Assembly: GCA_934045905.1 (NCBI GenBank)
Contig: OW203767.1
Span: 20,339,073-20,403,072, forward strand
Reading direction: 5' to 3'
DNA length: 64,000 bases
Source: Leuctra nigra
Lineage: Eukaryota; Arthropoda; Insecta; Plecoptera; Leuctridae
In this document: piece by piece, positions 23,488-37,900 of the stretch
Position numbering within the stretch: the first letter of the stretch is position 1
Layout: each line of letters starts with the position of its first letter
Translations under genes and position numbers: made by a program
Notes under the pieces: model-generated
Told to the model about the DNA's origin: nothing
The model's input: the letters and a program-made list of their open reading frames with translations, nothing else
The model's database searches: none

Positions 23488-25261
23488 ACTCAGAACCTTG
23501 TCAATCCAGGAAGAGGTTTTGATGTGAAGAAATGTAACACAATGAATCAAGTTGGTTTAATATATATTTTCTCTTTCACACAATATTTACAATGATGATC
23601 ATAGATTGGAAGTTTGACACAAATTTTTTCTTAACCCAATACTATTATAGTATTGTCCAATAATATACATTGCAGCGAAGCTACATATAATATCGAGGAA
23701 TGTTTCTTTTTACGGTACTTTAAGAGTCCCGACAAACATAAGAGCATAGATAATTTTAATCGACGATGAAACATTTTTCCTGATCTATAAACTGCAATGA
23801 TCCCTACCATACACAAGAATATTTAAGAATATGATTTGCGAATGATTGTGGCCGCATTTAAGCTACATGTGAAGATCAGCCACAATAGTGTAATATGAAT
23901 CGATGATGAAATCTGACTTGTGCTAATTTACTAGGAAAATCTTGACATGCTGTAGGATTACATTTTGAATGAAACAATAACAAAATGATACATCGAGAAA
24001 ATCCCGTTACAACTTGGTAAAAAAATAAATCAATTACTTTTAAAATCCTTTCGCTCGAGGTATAGGCCCATCGCTGCAGTGTCCGTCCAGCGTAAAATCC
24101 CCTCGGAATTCTAGTTAGACAAGCAACGCAGTGACACTAGCATTCACTCTTATATGGCCAGTTAAATAGTCCCGGTTAAAAATACTTTGTTATTTTAATA
24201 TAATTATTAATATTATTGATATTAATTCCATTACGCAGCAGTATTCTAATTTTGTTCAATATGTACACTAAATATACAAGTAAAAAACAAACGAAATTCG
24301 CTAGGTTATCTAAAATTAATATTGCCAAACGATGTAAATAATCCCAAATCCAAGTGTGTAGCAGATTATGTTTAGACAAAGGACTATCGACTAGAAGTCA
24401 ACTTGAAAGCAACCAACTCGCAAACTGAATCACACCTCATACAATAAACGAGGACAATTCTCTCAATCATTAACAAATGCTATTTACACCGTATCGCTAC
24501 AACCAATCCATTGTCATTCATACACGAAACAATAATACTACGAGACAACGTCACGAGATTCAAAAATAACTGTTCATTGTATTTTACTACATGACACGAT
24601 AATGTTCTGTCTTTTTTTAGCAATAATTCTGAGTGAAGTGGTGATAGATGACAATGGAGTTGAAATACTAATTACTAGGTATCTTTAACGACTGAACATG
24701 ATTCTCTAAATCACACATTACAATAAATAATATCAATGGCTTTTGTGAAATTTGGTTCGGATTTAATGTTAAGTTCATAAATGTCACCAAATGCTAGAAA
24801 ATGAATGATTTATGAAACCATTAAGGTTTGTTCCTTCCATAGAACGATGTTTATTAATCATTCCTATCAATAATTATTAATCAGAGAAGCAATCACATTA
24901 CTCCAATTCCCAATCAGCAGGAATTAAATATAAACAACCACCTAATTAATTGTGGGGATTGGGAGGGAACACATTAAGTATAGTTGAGAATGGAAGTCCG
25001 TTCCAAATATACGTCTGCACTATAGACTGTTCAAATTAAAGTAGGACTCCAATTGATGCAAAGTTAAGATTAATTATATGCTCTGATTTATACTGTTCTT
25101 ATGAAATATGTACACCAAAAGTTAACACAACAACTGGTACATATAATATTGCTTTTAAAAGTATTGTACTTTCATTTAAATCAATTCGTGAACTATCGGA
25201 TTTTGAAAGTATCCTAATTTAAGTGGCGTATATATTTGTATAATCTGTATAGACCTCGTAA

Positions 25262-25381
25262 TTCAACAGCTGGTGAACATGATGCCAAGGTTCTCGTACG
25301 ATCACCAAGGTTAAGCAACATCCAGCGTGGCCAGTACTTTGATGGGTGACCGCTCACAAGTCTGTTGTTACCGTTGGGCCG
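25262..25381 (+). pseudogene. 5S rRNA-derived sequence (pseudogene or SINE3 head)
   Basis: GGTTCTCGTACGATCACC, then AGGTTAAGCAACAT, GTACTTTGATGGGTGACC and a final GTTGGGCC follow the conserved order of 5S rRNA. Several substitutions lie in otherwise invariant positions, and the 5' end is poorly matched. It is more likely a retroposed or SINE-type copy than a functional gene. It lies just beyond the attractin stop codon. Confidence 0.6.
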
Positions 25382-25959
25382 CAGAGATTCAACAACAAAA
25401 CTTATGAATCAACAATAAAACTTGAACAAAACTTTACCATGGATATGCGACATACAGTCAACAATGGAGGAAAACTGTTGGCATGGCACTAGGCCAGCAA
25501 AATCGAGTAATACTCCATGAAAATAATATGTTTGCAGCACCCAATATCCCGAAAGTTATAAATTACTCAGCCAAAGCATTAGTCTTCCGAACATGCAAAA
25601 CAGTTTTGAAGGAAACATAATTTGAGCTAAAAACGATGCAAGCGACTCACAATAAATAAATGCTTTCGACTAACAGCTCAGCTATTAGTTCCCGCCCCAA
25701 GACGCGGCAAAACAACCGGTCCAATCTAACCTCAAATAAACTTGACGATCAAAACCTGACTGAACGTAAGCAACAGCGGCGACAACGAGTGAGAGCTATT
25801 CGACAACACCAAGGATTGACGTAGAAGTTCTTCACTCGTTGCGTGCGTGGCGATCGCCAATGACAAGGGTCCCCCATCGGCAGCGTGTGTGGCTGCTCGA
25901 CAATGACATTAATACTCGGATGGTTAGGGGCCGTAGACGGCCTGGGGGCAGTTGCAATA

Positions 25960-28900
25960 TCAAATGCAACTGTCTGGATGCTGGCTGGTGAGCGACTTGC
26001 GAGACTTGTTCTTCGAGTCGGCCTTGCCCGTGGTGTCGAGGCTGGCCTTGCGCGGATTGCCCAAGGTCACCAGAGCCGATGCGATCGCCAGGCCAGCTGT
26101 AGCAAACAAATGCATGTTCAACCATTACCGTTCGCTTTTTGTTACGACAGTCCACTGTATCGAGCGGCAGTGCAGAATATTTCCAGCTATGTTGAAGGCT
26201 AGCGTCTTTAACAGATTCTGGCTTTAGCATACTACATTACGTATTCTATTTGTTCATGTTCTTGTTATATCTACATATTTAAAATAGGTACTCCAGCATA
26301 AGTATTGTCATGTGTTAGTTTTCCTGCAATCTGGTAAAATGCAAGACCAATTCAGTTGTTGAACTACGAATTTGACCTTGGATTGCAAGGCAGTGGTCAT
26401 GACGGCTTGTTCCAATGTGTGTGCTGGTGGCCCTGATATAGGCCTTGGATTATTAGTTACTTATTAGTAATACGGATTTTCAGACAGTATGGACCACCAA
26501 AATATGCAAAATAAATTGACAATAGAGTTACAAAAGGCAGTATCAAACTCCCAAAATAGTATTCAATTGTATCAGTATAAAAAATGGCATTATATGGCAA
26601 AATACGCTACCAGGGTACGAAAAGTTTAGTAAATATAAAATATAATAATAAGAAGTGGAACTGACATAAACGATCTTGGCCTTGATTGTTTGCAAGAAGA
26701 ATATAATGTCCTGTCAACGACTGACAACTCACCCGACTGCCCTGGCGGCGTGTAAGCCTCGCCGCCCGTCGGCAGGCGGACGAGCAGCGAGAGGACGGCG
26801 GCGCGGTTGCCGCAGCACGGTTCCAGGGCGATGGGACTCGGCGCCGGCTTCTTGCGCTTGCGCACCGCCGGCGGCTCGCGCGGCCGGTCTCTCGTCTCGA
26901 TCTCCACCAGCACCTGGCTGAACGGCCGCGACGCCATCTGCTCCATCTCGACGAAGAGCCGCTGGCGGCGGCGGAACATGTCGTACTTCTGCTTGATCTT
27001 CCACATGATGGCGGCGACGAGCAGCAGCAGCAGGAAGCAGCTGCGGGCAACGGGTCAACTTCACACTCTAACTCAGGCCAATATTTAAATGTACGCTAAT
27101 CTTAATTCATTTTAATTTTAGCATTTTAAATTTCATTCACTCTAAGAATGATCGACCTTGAAACAAAAGTCAAGCCACTTATTTGATTTTCATCCAGAAA
27201 TCTATTGGAAACAATTTATTAACATTATAAATAGGTAGATATTTTACGGTCATTAAAACCGTATTCAAAATGAATCTAAACAATTATGGTCTGACAGTAG
27301 ATTTCAAGGTCATCATTCTTACAGGGAATGGAATTTAGGTATCATCTCGTTTCATTAACGTTGAAGGTTGTCAAAACAGAACAAGATTTGTCTTTTTAAG
27401 GTTGATTCAGACTAGCAACGACTGTTCTTTATCATTGACAACAAGTCACAAGTATTTGTCACTTCAAGGAAATTTAAAATCAATCTGCAGATCAGTTTGG
27501 TGCTGGCGATGGATGTAAAAAAAGGCACACAATGCATTAAAAGCCCCATAAAAACAGTTATCATCTTAACAAATGGTACAGTGAATATGAAGTTTGACCC
27601 TGAATAACCCTCATAAGCTTTAGGTATTTTGATGCTTGAAAAATCATGGGTTCACGCCTTATAAAAGGTCCATACTAATAAAAATGAAGTAACAAAGTGG
27701 GTAGATGTAATCCTTAAATAATACTCTGATGATGAGTAATAAGAAAAATGCACAGCTTCAGATATGCTGGGAGGTTATTCTAAATTTCCTTGTCGTCTCA
27801 TCTCATACAGCATCACTACCATGCTAAATAGATAGCACTTAAGTGTGCAGTGTGTACCAACTACCAAGTAGCCCTCCTGATACCTATCTTCCCGTCTCAG
27901 AGCCGGCACTCACGTGGAGAAGGTGATGAAGAACTGCTGGAGGTTGAGCTTGGGATACTGCGAGAAGGAGATCTGTATCCACAGAGGCGGCTGGAAGTCG
28001 TACACGTACACGTAGAACGTCGTCAGCGTGATGTTCTCCTCCACGCCGAAGTTGTACTCCGCCTTGGGGAACTTGAAGCGGTACGTGGAGCAGTTGTGCG
28101 CGGTCACAAACGCTTTCTCGCCGCTGTTGGCTGCGCAGGGACATTCACACGGATTAACAAAAAAACACTCTCTTATTGTGTCTATTAGGGCTGTGCGGGC
28201 CAACTTTTTTTCATTCGGGACGGGATTTGTAAAAGAACTCGGGATTCGGGACGGGATCAATTTAAAATATGAAACCGGGATCGGGTCGGGACACATTAAA
28301 ATCTCGGGTTTTGGGACGGGATTGTTCAAAATCGACTTCTGAATTGGATGTGATGTAAATTTGGTATGTTAAGACATTTAACCTCAAGTCTAGAAATGTT
28401 TACGAGCTCTACATTTATTTATTTATGTTTATTTATTTATTTAAAGTCTTCTTCTAATGTGTTACCTTGGTCTTCCATCAGTCTCCATTATTTGCAGGTT
28501 ATGCACTGAAATAATACCTAGTGCGATGTATGCGTAAATTGTGTTTATTGACAGGAGTAAAAACACCCAAAGGTTGTTAGCAAAAATGTTTGTTTACATA
28601 TTTACATTTATACTGGTATGTAACAAATAATCTCGAAGAAATTGGCACGGACTAATTAAAACAGAGTGAAAAAAATGGTAAACTAAACCACGTAATATTT
28701 GATTCTAAAATGGCGGAAGGCGGCAGAAATCAGTGACAGTTCTGTCCTTGAAGCCAAGAAGCGGTCAGCCAATCACGCGCAGCAGCCAATCAGAGCTCTG
28801 AATGGGCTCTGATTGGCCCATTTCTAATTTGAAATACGGCGGGATATTATTTAAAACAGGATTATTCATTTGTCCCGATTCCAGTCACATCCCGGTTGAT

Positions 28901-31900
28901 TTCGGGACAAAAATACTTTTCGGGACGGGTCCGGAACAAAACAAATCCCGTCCCTGGACCCGGGAATTGCGTGTCCCGCACAGCCTTAGTGTCTATATCC
29001 CTAAAGGAATCCCACTGAAGATTTAATGCAGTGGTGATCTCGTTTTATCGAGAGATACCAAGATTCATGTGTTGAACTGATGTGTTGAGCACTGTTGAAG
29101 CCTAACTCTGCTTCTGATTTCTGAAGAGAAGCTCGACTTTTAAATTTTGTTGTGTATCGAGTTCATTCGAAGTTTAATTTAAAAATATTCTTAGAGGCTG
29201 CAGTACTCTCTAGATCTACCATGAGAGAAAGGAAATTGAATGTGCTCCATTTCTTGAAACAAATTAACATACAGTTTTAAGCCGTTAAAAATCTACTTCA
29301 ATATCAGGTAAAACCAAGTTATTGAGCGCTTTTGCTTAGTGGATTTTTATCGACTGAAGTTGCACTAGAAATAAAGTATTTTTCTGTTGATTTAAAACCT
29401 CTCTCGCAGCTCAGCCATTAGTCTTCATTAAAGACAAAGCCAGATTATTCATTATTTTCTTTAATTTGTGCTCCGAGTCGCTTTCGTTGACAACAGTCTA
29501 TAAAGAATCCTTCAACTGAAAGTATTCCGAGACTTGTCTGCTGAAACATCGTGCTCAACAAAAGCACCATAGAGCCCTACCGAAGAGAAGAACAAATCAT
29601 GATGCCAAGGCTCCCAGACTCTCAGTCCTGATTCTACAGCTATTTTCAATTGCTGGCGGAATAGCAATCTGTACTATAAAAGCTTATAGCAAAATCTTAT
29701 TGCTAGCGGTTTTGCTTACCGTTTTGGAGTTATAGAATCGCAACCCAGGCAACTAAAAAGAAATCTCAGATCAAGTATAATGTGAGCCGACTGTACCTGT
29801 CTTGATGGTGATGTTCATCTTAGCCATGACCGAGCACGTGATGATGAAGTCGGCGTCGACGTCCGGCTTCGGCGGCGAGTTCTTGAAGTTGATCTGCTTG
29901 AAGTGTCGGTCCTCCTTCTTGGACAGGTTGAACGTGAACTGGTAGTCGATGGTGAGGTCGTAGAAGCAGGAGCCGCGGTTGGTCGGGTCGCCGTGGTAGT
30001 GGTTGGTGGAGTCGCAACGCTCGCAGTGGTCGCCGATGATGCCCTTGGTCATGCAGTAGCACTTGCCCGTGTCCGCGTGGCACTCGGTGCCCTGGTCGTT
30101 GCACTCGCAAGCTGCCGAGGAGAGAGCGGTTACACACCCGAGCAGACATTACCAGCGCACTCTGGGCTCAGAAAGAAACTTCAAAACTGAATCTGGCTAC
30201 ACTGCAACTTTTTAAAAATATTATAAAGTTGGGTAAGTCCTACCTACATATTTCATCAATATTGGAAAAACTTTGATGAATATTAAAAATATAAAAAATA
30301 TTCAAGATCAGAAAAGTAAATTTAGGAAAGTTGACCCCTAACGTTAGAAAAGTAGTACCTACATAATATCTATGTAAACAAAAATTATTATTAAATGGGG
30401 AAAACGTAAACCCCTGTTCTCTTCTAGTACGTACTGATAATTTTATAAACTAAATATTAAATTTATAAACAAAAAAGCAGTGAAAATGTGTATTTTAATA
30501 AAATTCAAGTTGAAAATCCTTCCCGGACATCCTATAAAGTCATTCAGTATCAAGAAACAGTATTTCAACTTACGATTACACTTTCCTCCATTGACAGGGT
30601 TGCCAAAGTATCCCGGCATGCATTGTTGGCATTGCTTCCCTGTTGTCAAGTTGGCACACGGTTGATTGCAGAGGTTGCTTCCGTTGGCACAGGTGCTGTG
30701 TCCGTTGCACTGACAAGCTGCAAGCGAAGCACAACAGTCAATCATTTATAATCTCAGTCATAATAAACTAGGCCTAGAAAACAACTAGAGGTGGCAGTAA
30801 TGTCCAACGTGATAAGATTTTTCAACAGAAACAGTAGTTCAGCAGAAAATATAAAATACATATGTTTAACAGGATCAAGTGACAGTAGTGACTATGTATT
30901 TACAAAACAAATGAAAAAATTAAAAAGTAGAAAACTTGAAACAGAAAAATTGATCTCAAAAGAGAAAAAGGGCAAGTTGACTAACAACACTAAACTATAA
31001 CCTACATTATACATATCTACTACATTTTAGCCCACAAACTGTCACATTCTTTACCCGCTGAGAGGTGTTTTTACAGCTGATTGGTGATTGATTACAGTCT
31101 TTGTTTAAGTTAAACCTCAATAAATATGCTAAGATTAATACTAAACTAATACAGTGGAACCTCTTTTAATACGTTTTTCAAGGGACTGAAGAAAAAAACG
31201 TACTAAAGAAAAAATTTAACATGTGTTCTTATGGGCAACGGACCTTTTTAAAAAACGTACTAAGGAGAAAAACGTATTAAGGAGAAACGTACTAAAGAGG
31301 TTCCACTGTAAGTGGATAACTAACTGTTAGAAAGACATCTATCTCCAAACATGGAATTGCCCACCCAAAGTAACTAGGTACCTACTGGTTTGTGTAGGTG
31401 ATGATGATGACCGCTAAAGGTTTCACCTAAATAATACTCGAGGTTATCTACGCATCCTGGTGACTCTAAAACACGTCATGTTTGCTACTCACTCGGACAG
31501 AATGTGAAGAACCAGTGCTCGGGCGGACAGGAGTAGTCGGGCAGCTGAGCCCCCACGTTGCCCCCCGGCAGACACGTCCCCAGACCGGTCCCGGACCCGT
31601 CGTCGCACCACCCGCAGGCCGGGTCGTCTCGACAGTCACCGCACGTCGCGTAGAAACTGCACTCGGACTTGCCTGGAACCAATCTCAAGTCAGTGGATGC
31701 CAGAGCACTTTCGTTGGGAGTGACGTCTAACATTCACAATATCTCGGCGACTGACACTGCAATGACTCTCAAATGCAAAATTGACAACCAAAATTTGATG
31801 TTTCTCCTCACAAAGACCAAAATGTCTATGGCAATAAATTGCAAAAAAAATACCATCATAAGTCAGTGAAGGTTTTTAGAACTCTTGGAATCATCCATGC

Positions 31901-34900
31901 AGAACATAATTTCCAAATTAAATTATAAATGTACCTACTAACTAGGTACTGCATTTTCTTGATACAAAGTAAATGTTCGAAGATTGAAAGAAAAAAAACA
32001 GAAATCTTGTAAAAGAATGAGGAGGAGAGAGAAGGAGAATTGAATCTGCATAAAAGGTGCAATTTCTTGTGTTATTCCTACATTTTAACAGCTCTTAAAG
32101 CTACGTTTACAACTCGGCAACATCGAGCGCTCGGGCGCGCCGACGCTTCGACGCTAGCCAATCAGGTGGCTCAGCCCGGACACGTTAAGTGCCAACCTTG
32201 AAAGATAAAAACCATATTCATCTTTCAACGTCGGCGCATCGAGCTGTAAACGTAGCTAACTTTTCAAAAGTCTACTCAGAAGCAAGAAAGCTCAATCACG
32301 GCTAACCCGTCCTGAAAATGTACTATTAACAACTTACAGTCTATTCAAAAGCCATTTTGTTTTGATTCTATTCCCCTCCTCTTATGGCAAGGACCATGTG
32401 ACAATGTCTCACCAGACGAGGTGGCGCGACATCGTGTGCCGTGCGTCGTCCACTCCCTGCACTGGCCGTACGGGAACGACGCGGTGTAGCTGTTCTTGTC
32501 CACGCAGCGGGCTTCGTTCTGGCACCAGATGCACTCCTCCGTGGTGCAGTTGGCGCAGTTGTTGAAGGACGCGCAGCTCGGCGAGCACGTGTTCACCGTC
32601 TCCTGTCACGTCACACGGAAACATCAGTATCACATGATCACATAACAACATCAAATGAAAGAAAGATCTATTGACAAATGGATGCCACTAGGACACATTA
32701 CCTATTTGCGCAAATAAGTGATACATGATGGAGCCACTTCTGGCAAGATGGCCATTGGAAACATAGATGCATTTTTTTATTTCGACAGTTCGTGTTTCCA
32801 AGTGCAGTGAATAAATAGGAGAAACAATTGAAAATTAAATTTAGTTACAAGCTCACTTTTTTAGCCATAACAAACAACTAAAGCAAATTTTTATATTAAT
32901 GTGCCCCTGACCTCCCCCTGAACCGCCCCTAGAACTATTACCACAGAATCCACCAGAGTCCAGTCCTGTTCCTTGTTTTCTCGAATAATATTTCTAACGA
33001 CATAAAATTACGTGTTTTGTAACTATAAATCTTTAAGCTACATTCACAGTTTGCACTGTAAACTACGACGAAAGATAGAGAAGATGGTTAATCTTTTGAT
33101 CAGTGATCCGCTGCTTTGGTGTTGTGCCACCTGATTAGCTAGCGGTCAAGCGGCTAGCGCATCAAGGTCGAACTGTAAACGTACCTTAACATTGAAAATA
33201 TAAATACAATGCCTACATTTTGGATAGTTGCATTCGAGATACCTTTCCTGTCAATATTGTGTTACTTTCAGGCCACCAACGAAGGGATACATATGAAGAA
33301 ATTACCATCAAATTCAACAAATTTTATTAATATGTGGAACCTCTTTAGTATGTTTTTCAAGGGACCAGGATAAAAAACATATTAAAGTGAAAAACGTAAT
33401 ATAGAAACAATTTAACAAGTGTTCTTATGGGTTGCGGGACCTCTGATAAAAACGTAGTAGGGTGAAAAACGTATTGAGGGGAAACGCGCAACTGTAACTT
33501 ATTTTCATTTCTACGTCTGAACTTTTAAGTATGTATCTAATGTGATTGTAATGGAGAGCTCCTCCTCCGCAAATGGTTGAGGACTTACGTGAGGTTCGGG
33601 CTGCGCCGTCTTGTTGGCGATGGCTGTGCAGCGAGCCTCGTAGTCCCAGTGGCACGCCGGGTGCACGGTGCATGCTTGACAACTGTGCAGTTGCAGGCAC
33701 ACGGGACTGTCGTTGGGCTCGCACATGTCGATCAGTGCGACCGGCTGCAAACACAAATCCCTCTCGTTAAGTTTGCTACACGAATAGTGGATGCATCACC
33801 TCTAGGTAGAAGTCTGACACTACCTTTACCTTTACGTACAAAAATGCAATGACACAGATATCCACAGCATTATTGTTATGGTGAAGTAGGTATGTTTTAA
33901 ATCACCAACACAATATCTGCTCTTGATGAAACCACACTCGTTGCAATATTTTGAATTGCTCTGCGATGATTAAGGAATACATGCCAGTCAGTGGCAGACG
34001 AATTGAAATGTTGCTCAAGGAAAGACTGTAACGTTTGTAGTGATAATGATTGTAGATATAAGACAGCTTTTCTTTAAGAAATTATTGGATTGTTGTCAAC
34101 CATGAGTAACTCCCATCCTTCTAAATAAGCATGTACATTTTTAACCGTATGTCCAAAATATATCTCTACAAGACTACCTACTGCTCATGACTCCACATTT
34201 CAACAAAACAGATAATGATTTTTTTTTAAGAAATAGGTATTTCATTATACAGTGGAACCTCTTTAGTACGTTTTTCCAGGGACTGAAGAAAAAAAACGTA
34301 TAAAGAAACAATTTAACGTGTGTTCTTATGGGGAATGGACCTTTTTAAAAAAACATACTAAGGAGAAAAACGTATTAACGAGAAACGTACTAAAGAGGTT
34401 CTATTGTATTTTCTAATAGTCAATGAGAAATGGATAGAGCGGTCGAGCTTAAAAAAAGATCTGAAATACCTTCTGTAAAAAACAAAACCTTAAAAATGAC
34501 CGCCAAGCGCCCAAGCCAAGATGGTACCATCTTAGATGTAGGTAGGTAATGAAGACAATTCTAAGCGCCCGTCTATTACATTCCAATCTGCAATACCTTG
34601 TGCAGCGGAAGCGGCGCGATGTTGTTGCTTGTGATGTCGCGACACTTCTCGTGGCTGCAGTTCACTCCGCACCACACGCACTTGAACGACGTCTGCACGC
34701 AGCTGACGCAGTCGGAGAGTCGTGCGCACAGCTCCGAGTTGTTCAACGTAGCCACCGTCTTCGACGTGCGACCGACCTCCGGACACCGGCTGTAAGGTCA
34801 AAAGCTGTTAGTTTTACCACACAACTCTCAAGGTACTGTGTAAACAAATACTGCAATGCATGATACACCCAAATTTGTATCGGATACTTATATTATGTAT

Positions 34901-37900
34901 AACTAAAAACTACAGTAGTTGCATTCTAATTTTCATCACACAATAACTTGGCTTTCCTGCCAATTCAAACAACAAACCTACAACTAAGCAATATTGGAAT
35001 ATGGACTTTTTAGGTAATAGAAGTAAAACAATGTACTGCCAAGTTATCATGGGATGGACTAGAATTAAGAATTTTAAACCAAATGACAATCCAAAGAGAA
35101 AACATGTTTAAACATCTCTCAACCTGTTTGTAGCCATGTATTGCAGAAACTTTGTATATACAAAATTAATAAATAATAAACATTGTTGCCCATTTCCAAC
35201 CAAGTAGGGTCTGGGGGGGAGGTAGGGGGGATCCTGGGCAGTGATGTCCCTCTCTTCCTCTCTTCCACTGTCTCTTCTATCTCTTCCAGCTGATGTCTTT
35301 ACACTATGTCTCTCCATCTCTCTCTGTCCTCCCACAATCGTGCTTCATCACTGCTCTACTCCTTCCCACGCTTCGCCATATCCCACCTCACTTGGTCCTC
35401 CCACATTGATCTTGTCTTTCAAAAATGTAAGAACCAAAATTCAATTTAAGCCTTTTCACAAGAAAGATAGTAAAGTCTGCAGTAGGAAAAAAGCCCACAT
35501 TATGGATAAACTTTGCAATGGGATATAATTTGATAAACAATAAGTGACCATCACACCCGTAGACAAGTGACTGGATTTAAGACCGACCTGTAGATGCTGT
35601 CGATGTCCCTGCTGTTGCGGTACATGCTGTCGAAGAGCAGCGCGGTGGGCACGACCTTGACCGGCTGGCAGCGGCTCTCCTGCCAGTCCCACACGCACTT
35701 GGTGCCGATGCGCGTGCTCAGGCACGCGGTCTGCGTCACCAGGCTGCTGCAGTGGCCGGGGGTGTACCTAGACGTGCACACGCGGTTATTACCCTGCCTA
35801 GAGTGTATGTGACACTTATCACAACTCTATCACATACAATATTAAAACAAAGGCACATCAAACATAACAATGGTTATGGAAGAAAAAGGTTGCTTACAAT
35901 GATTTATTTAAAAATAAGGGAAGTTTTCAAGGCTTAACCAAAGAGGCAAACATATATTGTTAAGCAAAAAGAATACGTAATTATAAATCACCCAAATAAG
36001 AAAATAGGTACTGGAAATGAATTAACAATTCATAATTGTACTAAAATCGAACGATAATAAATAAATTTGAAGAAATATGTACTTCTAGTTGCTGAAAGTA
36101 AAACTGATGCATCAAGTTTTGCTAACTTGACATTGAACTAAACAAAATTTTGTAACTTTTTCCATCAAAAACTTAAGTAAATTAAATGAATTTACTACAA
36201 ATTGAAGCCCTTATGAATCCCAAAACAAAACATAAAATATGGTAGTCTTGATTTGAGTTCCTAACAGAATACGCCAGACGAAGCAGCACGTACTTGAGCA
36301 TGTCCGAGAGCATCTGTCCGTCGAACCCGCCGTAGATGTAGAGCGAGCCCTCGAACTCCACCGCCGAGTGTCCGAAGCGCGCGAGGTCTGCGCGCAGCTC
36401 GGTGGGCGCGGGCAGCGTGACCCACGCGTCGCACGCCACGTCGTAGGCGAGCACGTCAGACGAGTAGCACTTGGCGCCGTGCGAGTGCGCCGTGTCGTTG
36501 TGCGTGTTACCGCCGAACACCAGCATCAGCCCGCCGTTGGAGATGAACGTGGCGGTGTGGAGGAAGCGAGCCGACGGTGCGGCCATCAGGAGCATCCTGC
36601 AAGCGGAGGTCAGAGCAACATCAATATGCAATTCACTATAAATTTCATTTTTTCTAAATTAAAAACTATAGCAAAAATAATCAATAGAAACAACTGGAGG
36701 CCTGTCCCTGAAAAATAGTGAGATGAGAAAAGTGGTGGGCTACAGGAGGCCAATTCTTGAGATTCAAGTTTTGAAACCATGTAGGTACGTTTTCATTATT
36801 TAAAACGTAAAAAAGTTAAAGGCTAAGCAATAGCTGTCAACTTTTTCAAGTTTGGTACAATGCAAACGTAAAACGATTTCAAAACGTGAATCTCAAGAAT
36901 TGGCCTCCTGGACCCTTATTTTCGAGATTGTTTGAGTAATCGTATAATTGAGCGTGAAGTCAAAGTGACGGACGTCCTTCCAAGCAAAATAGCATTCAAT
37001 CTGCCACCTCAGTTTATTATTTTGTTTGTACAGACGTCAGGCGTCCGTGAATCCGTATGAAATGCCTCAAACGTTCTCGAAAATCGGTACCCTATCACCT
37101 CTCCTGCCAACTGTGCGATGTACTGACCATGTGTGCGTGTCCGGCTCGTACGAGTAGAGCTTGCTGCTGAGCATCGGAGTGGAGGAGGTCTCGGAGACAA
37201 AGCCGCCGTACACGTAGATCTTCTGCGTCAGCGGGTCCCAGCTGCTGCTGTGTCCGAAGCCGCCCTTCACGGCGAACCCGCGCGTGTCGATGATCTTCCA
37301 CTCCCTCGTGCCTGCGACCAGTTCACACCGCGTTAGTAACATGAAGGTGAAGAAGAACCGAATGAGGCATTGCTGCTTACTTCACTACCTAATTGTTTAT
37401 ACGTTCATGTGGACATTAGAGTTTACTTCTATTTTATATTTTTTTTTATCTATTTTTACAATATTTGATTTTATTGTTTGCCTAAAATAGGCATGATTTT
37501 GCACACAATATTTTGCTGCCCTCTTCTGCACTTTGTTGAAATTTTTTTTTTCAGACTACACATTTAGAATTTGTCTCACATAATTTCTTGCACAGGTATT
37601 CTTCATATATAAATTAAACGATCCGATAAGCTCATGCGAAAACACTTTTTGTTGATGTTAACTTTTAATCAAGGAATAATTTTTTTTTTTAAATTACATA
37701 TTGTAGATAACTGCCTACCTAGTTCAAATACCTTGTAATTATTTAATCCATTATTGGCGTATTTTTACAAATTTACAACTCGCCATATTTGTGGTTGCCC
37801 TTCTGTAGTTTGACAAGGTCAGTTCCACTATCCCTAAATTGTATTACAAAAATTCAGGACAAATTATCAAGATTTTATTTTTGCAATTTTTGTGATTCCT

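Larger units (their letters stand above)
21560..25260. other. Intergenic and presumed attractin 3' flank
   Basis: Apart from the degenerate foldback relative and the MITE listed separately, this is AT-rich DNA without a recognised gene. A poly-G tract lies at about 22671-22692. The attractin 3' UTR must lie within the part nearest 25,959, but no unambiguous polyadenylation site was assigned. Confidence 0.45.

Noticed and set aside
32701..33330. A hidden lectin-domain exon in the attractin intron
   Set aside because: The stretch is AT-rich or MITE sequence, and no open segment with lectin-type Cys/Trp spacing was seen on the minus strand.
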